Source: Funneliformis mosseae (taxonomy: Eukaryota > Glomeromycota > Glomeromycetes > Glomerales > Glomeraceae). Taken from it: a stretch of 11,584 nucleotides of DNA. The stretch spans positions 1-11,584 of the forward strand of contig CAJVPP010003461.1 in assembly GCA_910592005.1 (NCBI GenBank). Direction: 5' to 3'. The notes below the pieces were generated by a model. It saw nothing but the letters and a program-made list of their open reading frames with translations, had not been told where the DNA came from and searched no databases. The first letter of the stretch is position 1. Each line of letters opens with the position of its first letter. Made by a program: the position numbers and the translations under genes. Positions 1 to 9,008 of this stretch are shown in pieces.

Positions 1-89
1 TATTTTTTAAATACTTAAACTTGTAAGAACTCTTTACTAAATGTAATTATTTTTATTTTTGTAAATTTTAATTTTTATATATATTTAGT

Positions 90-1000
90 ATATTTTTTTA
101 TAAACATTAATACAGAGATTTCATGACGAATTTTAAGCACTTTAGTTAAAGTCAATCACCTTTCATAACTAAGTGAAAATTGTTCAGCAGGATCGATACT
201 ATTTACATCTAATGTTATAACTTGTTGGGATTAATATTCGTGTATAAATAATTTTTTTTGTAACTTTACTAAATAAGTCACACTTTTTGATTTCACAAGG
301 AAATTTGAGCACTTTGGTCAAAGTCAATCGCTTTTCATTTCTAAGTGAAAGTTGCACAGCAGGTTCGATACTATTTGTATATAAAATATAATCTCGATTG
401 GATTAATAGTCATGTTTTATATGTGTTTTTGTAACTTTATTAATATCGCGGACCTTTTTTTTAACTTCACAGGATAATTTGAGCACTTTGGTCAAAGTCA
501 ATCGCCTTTCATCTCTAAGCGAAAGTTGTTCAGCAGGTTCGATACTATTTACACCTAATTTCCTATATTGATGGGATTAATATTCGTATAGAAATAATTT
601 TTTTTGTAACTTTACTAAATAAGTTACACTTTTTTAAATTCACAAGGAAATTTGAACACTTTGGTCAAAGTCAATCACTTTCATTTATAAGTAAAAGTTG
701 TTTAGCAGATGCGATACAATTTGAATATAAAATTTAATCTCAATTGGATTAATATTTGTGTTGTAATATGTGTTTTTGTAACTTTATTAATATCGCGGAC
801 CTTTTATTTTAACTTTACAGGATAATTGATCACTTTGATTAAAGTAAGTTGCTTACTGCGTATTAAGTAAAAATGTTTTATATATCCGAATCTATATACA
901 TATAAATTTTCGTCTTACTTGATTTAATATTCGTTGAGTAATAGCTTTCATAACTGTATTAATTCTCAAATTTTCTTTTTTTTTGAATATTATATTTGTG
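90..1000. repeat. Tandem array of ~173-bp units, alternating subtypes
   Basis: Four clear units begin at 137, 309, 483 and 656 (spacing 172, 174, 173), each opening with a version of CACTTTGGTCAAAGTCAAT and continuing to a GATACTATTT-like block about 55 bp in. Units 1 and 3 share one second half (TGGGATTAATATTCGT, then ACTTTACTAAATAAGT, ending TTCACAAGGAAATTT). Units 2 and 4 share another (TTGGATTAATA, ATATGTGTTTTTGTAAC, TATCGCGGACC, ending ACAGGATAATT). The array therefore reads A-B-A-B with a dimer of about 346 bp. A decayed B-like tail lies at about 90-136 and a strongly decayed fifth unit starts near 830. No coding potential is visible. It could be a satellite, an internal array of an older transposon, or promoter monomers; the sequence does not decide. 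Confidence 0.88.
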
Positions 1001-1032
1001 TAATTAATTAAATACTATATCAATATAATGTA

Positions 1033-1066
1033 TATCGCGAAATTACCACTCTTTATAAAAAAAAAG
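1033..1066 (+). repeat. Possible remnant 3' tail of an older LINE copy
   Basis: The stretch reads TATCGCGAAATTACCACTCT followed by TTAT and nine A residues. The 3' end of the LINE downstream (8917-8958) reads TATGCGAAACTACCGCACTT followed by T's and 18 A's. The GCGAAA-YTACC core and the A-tail line up with few mismatches. This suggests an older related element ended here. An alternative is a decayed copy of the TATCGCGGACC segment of the tandem array just upstream. Confidence 0.4.
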
Positions 1067-1093
1067 TATCAAATAAAAGTATTTAAAAGTTAT

Positions 1094-1105
1094 TATTTTT
1101 GTTTT
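1094..1105 (+). repeat. Candidate target-site duplication, left copy
   Basis: TATTTTTGTTTT is identical to the 12 bases directly after the LINE poly(A) at 8959-8970. If it is the target-site duplication of the LINE, the element starts at about 1106. The 12-mer is T-rich and the background is AT-rich, so chance identity is possible. Confidence 0.4.
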
Positions 1106-1527
1106 AATATAATTAATTTTCTTTTAAATAAATTTAAAAAAAATTTTTTTTATTGATTTTTATTGTATTTTTAAGATTACATAAAACACTAATTTATATA
1201 ATAATTAAATATTACAATTACAGTTTTTCATGTAGAATTTTATTCTTTTTCAAATGCGCTTTTTAATTATAATAATTAATGATAAATTTAATAACTTTTA
1301 TTAAGAGTAAAGTTCACTTTGAATTTCATAAAAGTTTGCAAAAAAAAAACTTTACTCTTCTGTTATAATCTTTGCTTTATATTTTTTATTTGTTTATATA
1401 TTCTTGTAAATTGTTTAATCATGTGATTAGTTCACATTACACCTGATCATTTAAACTTAAATATTATTTGTTTGTTTATTTTTTTTTGTTTATTTTATTT
1501 TTTTTTTTAAAAACTCTTTCCGCTATA
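1106..1527 (+). other. LINE 5' untranslated region
   Basis: This AT-rich leader precedes the ORF1 start. It has a perfect inverted repeat (1303-1314 with 1348-1359) and long T-rich runs between 1465 and 1510, just before ATG at 1528. No clear promoter motif is recognisable. LINEs of this type are usually driven by internal promoters, so one is expected here, but nothing in the sequence singles it out. Confidence 0.45.
1303..1359. repeat. 12-bp inverted repeat in the LINE leader
   Basis: AAGAGTAAAGTT (1303-1314) and AACTTTACTCTT (1348-1359) are exact reverse complements separated by 33 bases. In RNA this would form a stem of 12 pairs with an A-rich loop about 170 nt upstream of the ORF1 start. 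It could be a leader RNA structure or the ends of a tiny inserted hairpin. No terminal duplication is evident. Confidence 0.6.
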
Positions 1528-3498
1528 ATGCCACGACCAAAAAAAGAGAACAAAAAAGACCAACAAAAACAACCAACTCGTTCTCGCCCTGGTATTCCAG
1601 AGCAACAACCAAAGAAAAAACAAAACACCTTACAAACTGTTGAACCCAAAAGCAGTATATCCACCAGCAACAACAATGACAAAACTCTACTTATGGACGT
1701 TGACCCTTATTCGCTCGATAAAGGAAAGGGCAAAGAAGCTTTACAAGATGAACCAACTTCAGTTATCACAACTGAACAAAGTGAAATGAATGTCAACAAC
1801 GCCAATAACGCTTCTGAAAATTTTTGAACAACAAGAAGAGTTCTCAAGAAATTTTTACAAAAAAGATGAAATTTTTCGCTTACTTCCTAACAAATGACTA
1901 CCCTAGAAAATCCTCTCAAACGAAAGTTTTTGATATCACAGACCTCGTATTTAATAGACTTGATTCATTTTCAGGTGTCGCCCTAGCCAAACACCCAGAG
2001 AACCAATCAGAAAGTATACTTAAAGCGAATTTTCTGACAAAGATGAAAGGGACGCTTTCTGTAAGGTCATCTTACCTAATCTAGAAAAATGCATATTTTT
2101 GCCTCTTGACATTATACCCAAATATCCGTTCGTATCACAATAATCAATCAAGGTTACAGAGATTCCATTGGACGCAACAGAAACTAGAATTAAGAAAATT
2201 ATTTCTAGATTTAAACCGATCGTTAGGTTCACCATAGAAACAAAGAACTTATGGCAACAAGCTACAATTATATACGATAACAATGCCAATTTTACAGAAC
2301 TTAAAAAGGCCATAGTGTCTTCATCCTCAATGATATGGTACAATTCTATATATGTAACTTATCAAGAGACCAAATACTAGAATAATCAAAGTTTTTGGCT
2401 AAGCTCACGTGCTTTCCACATTACATTATGGGCAAAGATTTATCCGACCTTAAATTAATGATCAATATAATAACCTGGATCATCCCTAAGGCTAGATTCA
2501 ACTATAACAACCTACAATATGCCTTCTTCTATTTCGCATCGGCAGACGACCACAAATTGGCAATCAGTAATAACCACCTTATGATTAATGGTAAACATGT
2601 CGAATAGACAAGTAACAAAATACAAGTATGTGTTATCTGTTCATCACCCCATCACAAAATTAAAGAATACTCAAAAAAAACGAAGAACACTAATGATAAA
2701 AATACACAAATCTTGTATTAATGATTCCAGCTTGCTCAATACAATAACTACAAGGCTCCGTCCCGCTTTAGACGAGGAGTGATTAATCTAAATGTGACCT
2801 TTGCCAGAATAACCAAAGGAAGACAGGAAGAAAAACCTACATCTCCAATGAAGCCTAAATTTGGTATTTCTAACAACAAAGATAGATCTTATGCGTTAAG
2901 AAATCCGAACAATACACCACTCTCTTCTTGGAGTGATGACATCCTGCCTGATATGGATATTATCGATAAAACACTTACTCTAATAGAATTACGTGATATA
3001 GCCACTGGTACAAAAGCTGGAGGCTCCATGCATGAGAAATCCAATGATGAAGACAACTTCAAAGCATTTATTAAGGACAGCTTCCTACAATTAACTCAGA
3101 AACTTGAAGACTTCACAATTGCCATAGGTTCCGTTATGAAAAGAATGGATACCATAGAAAACACCCTCAATATCAAAGTCCTAGCTCCAGATGAAAACAT
3201 GGATGATACACATATGGTGTATGGCTACGACACCCCGGCTATTGATACATCAAATTCAGTTATTAACTAACAACGAAATACTATTAATGCCCTCAAAGAG
3301 CTGAATAATGCCCAAAATTTACGGCTAAAGCATTTCACAAAAATGGTAAATAGCTTGGTAAACTCATGTAATACTTTCTGAATGATCCTCGTTCAAAACA
3401 ATTTAATACCAATAGATAAAACAGCAGAAATAATGACTCTCAATACCAATTATGACTTAACTGCAGAAAAGGCTCTAAAGAGCCTTCCTCAATTCTAA
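1528..3498 (+). pseudogene. LINE ORF1 (nucleic-acid-binding protein), broken
   Basis: ORF1 proteins of LINEs coat the element RNA. ATG at 1528 (MPRPKKENKKD) gives a Lys/Gln-rich basic N-terminus read to a TGA at 1825. Homology then moves to frame 3 (about 1880-2030, with FNRLDSFSG), frame 2 (about 2033-2380) and back to frame 1 from about 2386. Two RRM-like segments are suggested at about 2165-2370 (WQQATIIYD) and 2395-2604 (YAFFYFASADD, then LMINGKHVE). A CCHC knuckle follows at 2629-2670. After it come a basic stretch and a coiled-coil candidate (about 3070-3175). In-frame stops lie at 2141, 2605, 2719, 2722, 3268 and 3379. The TAA at 3496 is taken as the real end because ORF2 has an ATG 12 nt further on, but it could itself be a mutation. 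The RRM calls rest on pattern only; the order of domains is fairly sure. Confidence 0.7.
2629..2670 (+). other. CCHC zinc knuckle of ORF1, last Cys lost
   Basis: Frame 1 reads C-V-I-C-S-S-P-H-H-K-I-K-E-Y, which fits the retroelement knuckle CX2CX4HX4C except that the last position (codon 2668-2670) is TAC, Tyr, instead of Cys. A single G-to-A change from TGC would explain it. It follows the second RRM-like segment and a TAG stop at 2605. Confidence 0.6.
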
Positions 3499-3594
3499 AA
3501 ACAAATAATCATGATTACTATCTCTACAGATATTAATGAAGTTCCAATATCCTTAAATACTAATAATTCCACCCTTTCACTAAACATTCCAAAT

Positions 3595-4290
3595 CTCACC
3601 TTCGCTACCCACAATATCAGATTATTCACAAACACTGCAAAATAACATTTTCTCCTTTCCCTTTATTTTGAATATAACATAGATATCATCGGCCTTCAAG
3701 AAACTAATTTTAAACAAACACATGCAAAGAATTTCAATCTAACTCATTCCTCTCACATATCGTTTTTCAGTTCTACATCATGACAGAGAACAGCCTTCAG
3801 AGTTGAAATTATATTAAAGAAAGACATCGCCTATCATATTTTTAAGCACAATACAAAGCTATATCAATTGATTTACGTGGACTTACAGTTCGCCAATAAA
3901 TAAAAACTATGTGTTATTAACTATTACTTACCACCTGCAGACTTGAAAACCAGACAGGAAGTCTAACATATACTCACAAAATGGATCAAAGAAGCTTTAT
4001 CATTAGATTATCATATAACCGTGCTAGGGGATTTCAATACTGACATAGACCGCCAACACAACCTGACAAATGCACTTAAGTATTTCAACACGTTGCTCAA
4101 AATGTCTATGTTTGATGTCTTTACCCTCAAACATGACTGTACAAGAACTGATTTCCCTTCGTATACCAATAATCAAAGCACCTCGAGAATTGACTACATA
4201 TAGACATAAATGGAACTTTCTGTTAACATACTAGATTGCTATACCATTCCGATAGCTTCAGATATATCAGACCACTTACCAGTCATGACA
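3595..4290 (+). other. APE-type endonuclease domain of ORF2
   Basis: This domain nicks the target DNA. In frame 1 all usual exonuclease-endonuclease-phosphatase landmarks are readable: Asn at 3613 (ATHNIR), Glu at 3700 (IGLQET), a YYLPP segment near 3925, Asp and Asn at 4030 and 4036 (LGDFNTD), Asp at 4192 (SRIDYI) and the Asp-His pair at 4270-4275 (ISDHLP). Six stops (3643, 3781, 3901, 3964, 4201, 4207) interrupt it, but there is no frame change. The catalytic set is thus intact on paper while the protein cannot be made whole. Confidence 0.85.
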
Positions 4291-5132
4291 AAATGTGCTA
4301 ACTTTTTAGATATCAAATTTAACAAAAGAAAAATTAAGGCGAAACTTAGTTTCGACTTCAACAAAATGGATGATCATAAATGGAACAAATTTGAGAACAA
4401 ATTTGATGCACTCATAAATGGCTGCTCACTGAAAACTGTGAACGTCAACACTTTTTGGACACAAACATTACTTAACAAACAGTGGAATCAGTTTCAGGAT
4501 TTACTGATTAAAGCTGCTGAATCAACTATCTCCATTCGAAAATCAACAGGACAATTTAAATACCCAAGATCTTCTTATTTGTCCAAACTTTATGTACAAC
4601 AAAAAGAACTCCACAAATTTAACAAGTTGTTACGCTCAATCAAAAATGGGAAATCTTTTCTGGTCTCCTGGTCTCGTTTATATGATATCTACATCAATAC
4701 TGCATATGCATTAAACTTAGTCACCACTCACCCTACTCCAGATTATCCGTTCAACTTCATTGACCTTCTGCTCTCTGATACAAATTTATTAATTAATATA
4801 GTTCATTGTAAAGCCAAACTTCACGAGAAGGAATATAAACTTTAATCAATTCAGCAAGCACTCAACCAACGCCTTAAAAACTATATTTTGAAACCTGGTA
4901 AAATGTTAGACTTTACCTTAAATCGATCAAGAAGAACTATAGTGCTTGACCGCTATCTATCAAGAACTTTTAAGGATTTGCTCACAGACGAAAGTGCTGT
5001 CAAACTTAACGTAAATGAACATTTTCAGAAAGAAGCTGGCACCACCTATGAAGACAAAGTGATTCCAGAGGAATGGGGCTCTATATACAATCTGATCTTC
5101 AACATCGATCTCAATATATATAAGTCCTTAAT

Positions 5133-6200
5133 GTTACCCTCACAGAAGATGAATGGTACAACGTTATAAAATCCTTAGCTAATGGTAAAGCATCAGGTCT
5201 TTCAAAAATTCACAATGAAATGTTAAAACATCTTAATCCGCTTGCCAAAAAACTTTTCTAGCACATAATTTGTGGTTGCTTAAATATTTCATCGATACTG
5301 AATAGGTGGAATTTAGCATACATATATCTGATCCCCAAACCTAAACTATAGGAATACGACTTGAATAACACTCAGCCTATCACGCTCCTGGAATACTCAA
5401 GGAAAGCACTAATCAAACTGATCAACAGACATCTTTTAATAATTTTAGTTTAACATAGTATACTAAAAGGACACAACTTCGTAGGTCTACCATTTCGGTC
5501 GACTTTCAAATCATTACATATTTTCAATAATATCAAACATGACGCACTTACTAACAAAAAGTAGCTGTGGGTCCTATTGTAAGATATGTCTAAAGCCTAC
5601 GATCAGGTTAACATTTTTATATTAGTCAAAGCCTTAGAAAGACTCAAACTACCAAAAGCATTTATATTTTTCATTCTCAACATGTTTGTTTCTTGGGAAA
5701 ATCAAGTTTTCACGGCTTTTGGTAATACAGACACATATAAAGTTTTCTCAGGTATTGACCAAGGTAAAATTATTTCTCCTCTCCTATAGTGTATCTATTA
5801 CGATCCACTCCTATGCAAGATACAATCCTCGGACTTTGATACAACATGTCAGTCAGGTTGAAATTAGACATACGAACTAAAGCTTATAATAACCTCCAAT
5901 ATAAAATATTAGTCTTGGCATATATGGATGACACACTTTGGATTGCTCGGTCAAAGGATAACTTAATTAACATAATCAACATAGCAATTAGTTTTTATGA
6001 ACTAAACAGTATACAAGTTAACTGGACTAAATCGGACCTTTTGACAAATTTATCAGACACTCATACAATTATTACCAACGTGCGTGATAACGATCATGTA
6101 ATAAATTCAGTCAAATTAAAAAACTCAGTGCGATTTCTCGGTATATGGATTTCACTACGATGCAATAAGATATTCACCATCAATCAGGCCGTTCAAGATG
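5133..6200 (+). other. Reverse transcriptase domain of ORF2
   Basis: Frame 3 from about 5133 shows the N-terminal RT block (WYNVIKSLANGKASGLSKI and IYLIPKPK), then PITLL, then motif A with catalytic Asp at 5583 (DMSKAYD), and motif B GIDQGKIISP at 5751. After a change to frame 2 near 5850, motif C reads YMDD at 5921-5932, followed by the FLGIWIS block near 6140. Stops at 5562 and 5580 sit just before motif A; one at 5787 follows motif B, before CIYYDP. All RT catalytic Asp residues are kept. Confidence 0.9.
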
Positions 6201-7459
6201 TAAAAGCCACTATAACAATACTAACTAATAAAAAGTTAACAGACAAACAGCTCATTTATACGTATAATGTAGTCATAATCCCACAAGTTGAATATCGTAC
6301 GCAGCTCGTATACCTTTCCAAAAATGCTTCAGACCGCATAATTAGACCTTTTAGATCCTTTCTCAAAATGAAACTCCATCTTCTAAGAGACACCCCATCA
6401 TGTCTCTTTTACTTCAAACTGTTCTATGGTATCACTCACTTAAATCATAAACACACACAGGCTCTTTGTGATGCTATCCTATATTCAGTTAACGATAGTA
6501 GTCTACTAAGCTGTATTATCTATATACGACTCCAGCAAATACAACTATAGGAATAGCTACCCTCGTCTTCACTAAGAGATTGGCCCTTCAACAATCCAAG
6601 ATACTTCAGATTCTGGCCTTTTATGTGACTTAAAAAAACTCAATATTAAGATAGTTCCACTCAGACACGTCTATAGGTGTATACTAGGTGGTTCTACTTC
6701 AATACAGTTCATCATACCAAATAGCTACAGGAAACTTTCATCTGTTTTAGCCAAAATGTCCATTATGTTTGTGGAGCAACTCTTATTAAAGGACTGCAAA
6801 TACATATTCAGTATGAATGACTTACGATCCTTCCTCTCAATACCGAACAAAGGTAGAGTCCCAATCTGGTATCCAGTTATAAAGGAAGCACTGAGAGTAG
6901 ATAAAAATTATCAACTACCTTCTGATACAACAATACACAAATACAATCATAACTTCTCGTATATGCCCAACAATATAAACACTGATAAATTTTCTTATGT
7001 TACCTTATGGCATCAAACAATCGAAAACTTAATATTTGGATAGATATTAAAAATATCAGGAAGCTTTGCAAATATCATACATTACACCAATCAAATAGTC
7101 AACAATGAGATTACACTACAACGTTGCCAAGGCTGTTCACGTTATAACTCTACATTGTTCAAAAAGAATTCATTAGAACTTAAACAATACAACTACATTT
7201 TTGCAGTACCTATCAGGATCTGTATAAATGTTTCGATGAACCAGAGAAAGAAGAACCACACTTGCTTTTGGTTACTACTATTCATAAGGGATATGGCAAG
7301 TCACATATATAACTACGCCAACAGTTCATCATCTTACAGGCCATTAATAAACTATTAGCGTTCGACTCCCCATCTTTGATTTATAATTATGTCTCTAGTT
7401 CACATTTTCACAATTTATTAACACTTTTACAACAACTTGAGTTAGCCTAGGAATTAACG

Positions 7460-7900
7460 TTTTATACAGACGGATCTCTCAAGGGTTTGGGTACTCTTAT
7501 AGTTAGAATGGGACTGGCTTAGCTACAAACGAACCTGAATTCCCGATGGTTTCCTACTTTTCAGCTTTTATCACTTCATTCCCGTCTTCATCAGCGGCAG
7601 AATCGGGAGCAATTTTCACAGCCATCCTTGTAGCGCCTAAATATTGTCATATCTCCATTTATACAAATTCCCAGGCTGTTATACAGCAATATAACAAATT
7701 CAAAAACATCTATTACTTCTCTCCGTCTATTCGACTTCTATTAAAAATTACAAACTACCATCTATAGTTTAGTCTTTTCAAAGTTATAGACAAACAGTGC
7801 CTAACTATTATCCTACATAAAGTTAAAGCACACTCAGGCAACTTATACAATGAGAAAGTAGACCATTTGGTAAAGCAGTGTTATGACTCTTCTGCTTTAC
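7460..7900 (+). other. RNase H domain of ORF2, one catalytic residue lost
   Basis: RNase H would remove element RNA from the hybrid. FYTDGS places the first Asp at 7469-7471 (frame 2). After a change to frame 1 near 7545, AAESGAIFTA gives the Glu at 7600-7602, and the last Asp is at 7861-7863 (VDHLVK). The third acidic position, expected in the block IYTxSQAVIQ, is Asn (AAT, 7666-7668). TAG stops fall at 7520 and 7765. Confidence 0.8.
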
Positions 7901-8222
7901 AGTTCAACTTCATATACATTAAACAACATTACATTAGCTACAAAGGAATGTGCATCACAGTTCCTATACGACCACTCATACAAGATATAATACAATCTAT
8001 AACGTACAACAACTTCCAACATCTAGTCACTATTAATAAACACCATCATCTTAATATATATTGGCTTGCCACTGCCTTTTACTTAAATGATAATATAGTC
8101 ACCGCCCAGACTTTGTACGAAGCTTCGGCTGTAAAGAAAAAGAAACTCCAAAGGTTAACTGAATTACTCCTAACCATGGAAGTTCTTAAAAATATCTGAA
8201 TGTCTTTAACCAAATCTGGCTG

Positions 8223-8273
8223 TGCGTCAGGTGTGAAAGTGACGATGAAATGTTCAATCACATTTGGGAATGC
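8223..8273 (+). other. C-terminal CCHC-type zinc finger of ORF2
   Basis: In frame 3 Cys 8223, Cys 8232, His 8259 and Cys 8271 form CX2CX8HX3C (CVRCESDDEMFNHIWEC). I-group and fungal Tad-type LINEs commonly carry such a motif after RNase H. It lies between two frame changes and is followed directly by double TAA stops at 8289 and 8292. Confidence 0.65.
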
Positions 8274-8767
8274 CCACATTATGGACTTTAATAAGATCTA
8301 TTATTCACAATTCCCTACTTATTTTCTGAGACTTGATCAAAGATGAGAACATTTTTGCAAAAATACAATCACTACCGATATGGTATATAACGATCAATTA
8401 CACACTGTATCTTATTGCCTTCATTAAAGGTTTAATACCTTATTTATTGTACAAATTCGTCTTGGTAGCCATGAGAATGAAGGACCTCACGTTAGCATCG
8501 CTTTCAGCTTTCATGCATTTCATCTTTGAGTATACCCAAAAAATCTGGACAGAGCGGTGCGCTTAACAGATTATCTTCAAAAAATCAAAAAATATTGAAT
8601 CTATTACCAAAAAGGACAATACATCTGCAACAGGATACGGAAATATACACCTAACACATACTCCGATAATACATGATGCTATTGATAAGATGGTCTGTCT
8701 CAGATCCCACTGGATGAATTTTTGGTGCCATAATAGTCAAGCCCTTTCTCATTGGTGTGATTACTAG

Positions 8768-8958
8768 AAAGTGATAGTTTTAGCTTAGGTTAGAATTAGA
8801 TTCTGGGAAAGTGCAGGATCGGTCTTAATTTAGTTTCTAGATAGAGATTTTTGTATTTTCTTGAATTTGTATATTTTTCTTTTTTTGTATCTATATACTT
8901 TAAATTTAATAAAGATTATGCGAAACTACCGCACTTTTTTAAAAAAAAAAAAAAAAAA
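8768..8958 (+). terminator. LINE 3' UTR with AATAAA signal and poly(A) tail
   Basis: After the last ORF2 stop, a 3' UTR of about 170 nt contains AATAAAG at about 8908 and ends GCGAAACTACCGCAC plus a T run. Eighteen A residues follow (8941-8958). Signal position, conserved end motif and A-tail together mark the 3' terminus of a reverse-transcribed polyadenylated RNA. Confidence 0.8.
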
Positions 8959-8970
8959 TATTTTTGTTTT
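8959..8970 (+). repeat. Candidate target-site duplication, right copy
   Basis: TATTTTTGTTTT starts on the first base after the A-tail and equals 1094-1105. Its exact position against the tail is the main argument for a target-site duplication. Confidence 0.4.
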
Positions 8971-9008
8971 TTAAACGATAAATTTAATATATCAGCTATA
9001 TATAATTT

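Larger units (their letters stand above)
3511..8767 (+). pseudogene. LINE ORF2 polyprotein (EN-RT-RNase H-zinc finger), broken
   Basis: ORF2 encodes the enzymes of target-primed reverse transcription. ATG at 3511 lies in the same frame as the end of ORF1. Order: APE endonuclease (about 3595-4290), linker (to about 5130), RT (about 5133-6200), connection region, a CX2C pair near 7130, RNase H (about 7460-7900), CX2CX8HX3C finger (8223-8273), and a C-terminal tail ending at TAG 8765. The reading moves frame 1 to 3 near 5125, 3 to 2 near 5850, 2 to 3 near 6620, 3 to 2 near 7225, 2 to 1 near 7545, 1 to 3 near 8198 and 3 to 2 near 8300. Internal stops include 3643, 3781, 3901, 3964, 4201, 4207, 4843, 5259, 5349, 5451, 5562, 5580, 5787, 6548, 6554, 7041, 7310, 7448, 7520, 7765, 8289, 8292 and 8564. 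The domain assignment is certain; the exact shift positions are approximate. Confidence 0.88.
1106..8958 (+). mobile_element. Decayed near full-length non-LTR retrotransposon (LINE, I/Tad/jockey-like)
   Basis: The element carries, in order, a 5' UTR, ORF1 (1528-3498), ORF2 (3511-8767), a 3' UTR and a poly(A) run. ORF2 keeps the order endonuclease, reverse transcriptase, RNase H, zinc finger. There are no long terminal repeats. The APE-type endonuclease together with a C-terminal RNase H places it in the I/Tad/jockey group of LINEs. The left boundary rests on a 12-bp direct repeat and is tentative; the right boundary at the A-tail is firm. About thirty in-frame stops and about ten frame changes make the copy inactive. 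Frame 1 is kept without a shift from about 2395 to 5120, while the 3' half changes frame repeatedly. Confidence 0.85.

Noticed and set aside
195..206. Shared GATACTATTTAC between the first array (195-206) and the second repeat region (9792-9803)
   Set aside because: Only 12 AT-rich bases agree and the flanks differ; not enough to link the two arrays.
537..548. GGTTCGATAC in the array units as a tRNA-type B box, suggesting a tRNA-derived SINE
   Set aside because: The last bases of the box do not fit, no A box lies at the right distance and no T-arm stem can form.
1476..1682. Minus-strand open frame opposite the ORF1 start
   Set aside because: It is rich in Phe, Leu, Cys and Lys because it mirrors A-rich ORF1 codons and T runs of the leader; no independent support.
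2020..2343. Minus-strand open frame of 107 codons opposite ORF1
   Set aside because: It overlaps the RRM-like part of ORF1, whose plus-strand frames fit the element better; no start context or neighbour supports it.
5686..5880. Plus-strand frame 1 open stretch overlapping RT motif B
   Set aside because: RT motifs are in frame 3 here; the frame 1 reading shows no RT landmarks and is a shadow.
8079..8279. Minus-strand open frame opposite the ORF2 zinc finger
   Set aside because: It lies antisense to the RNase H to zinc finger region and has no recognisable feature of its own.
2141..8566. Alternative genetic code in which TAA and TAG encode Gln
   Set aside because: The stops would fit a ciliate-like code in part, but several sit where Trp is the likely residue (for example 5787 before CIYYDP and 6554), the element also needs about ten frame changes, and the RNase H and knuckle motifs have lost key residues. 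Plain decay explains all of this.
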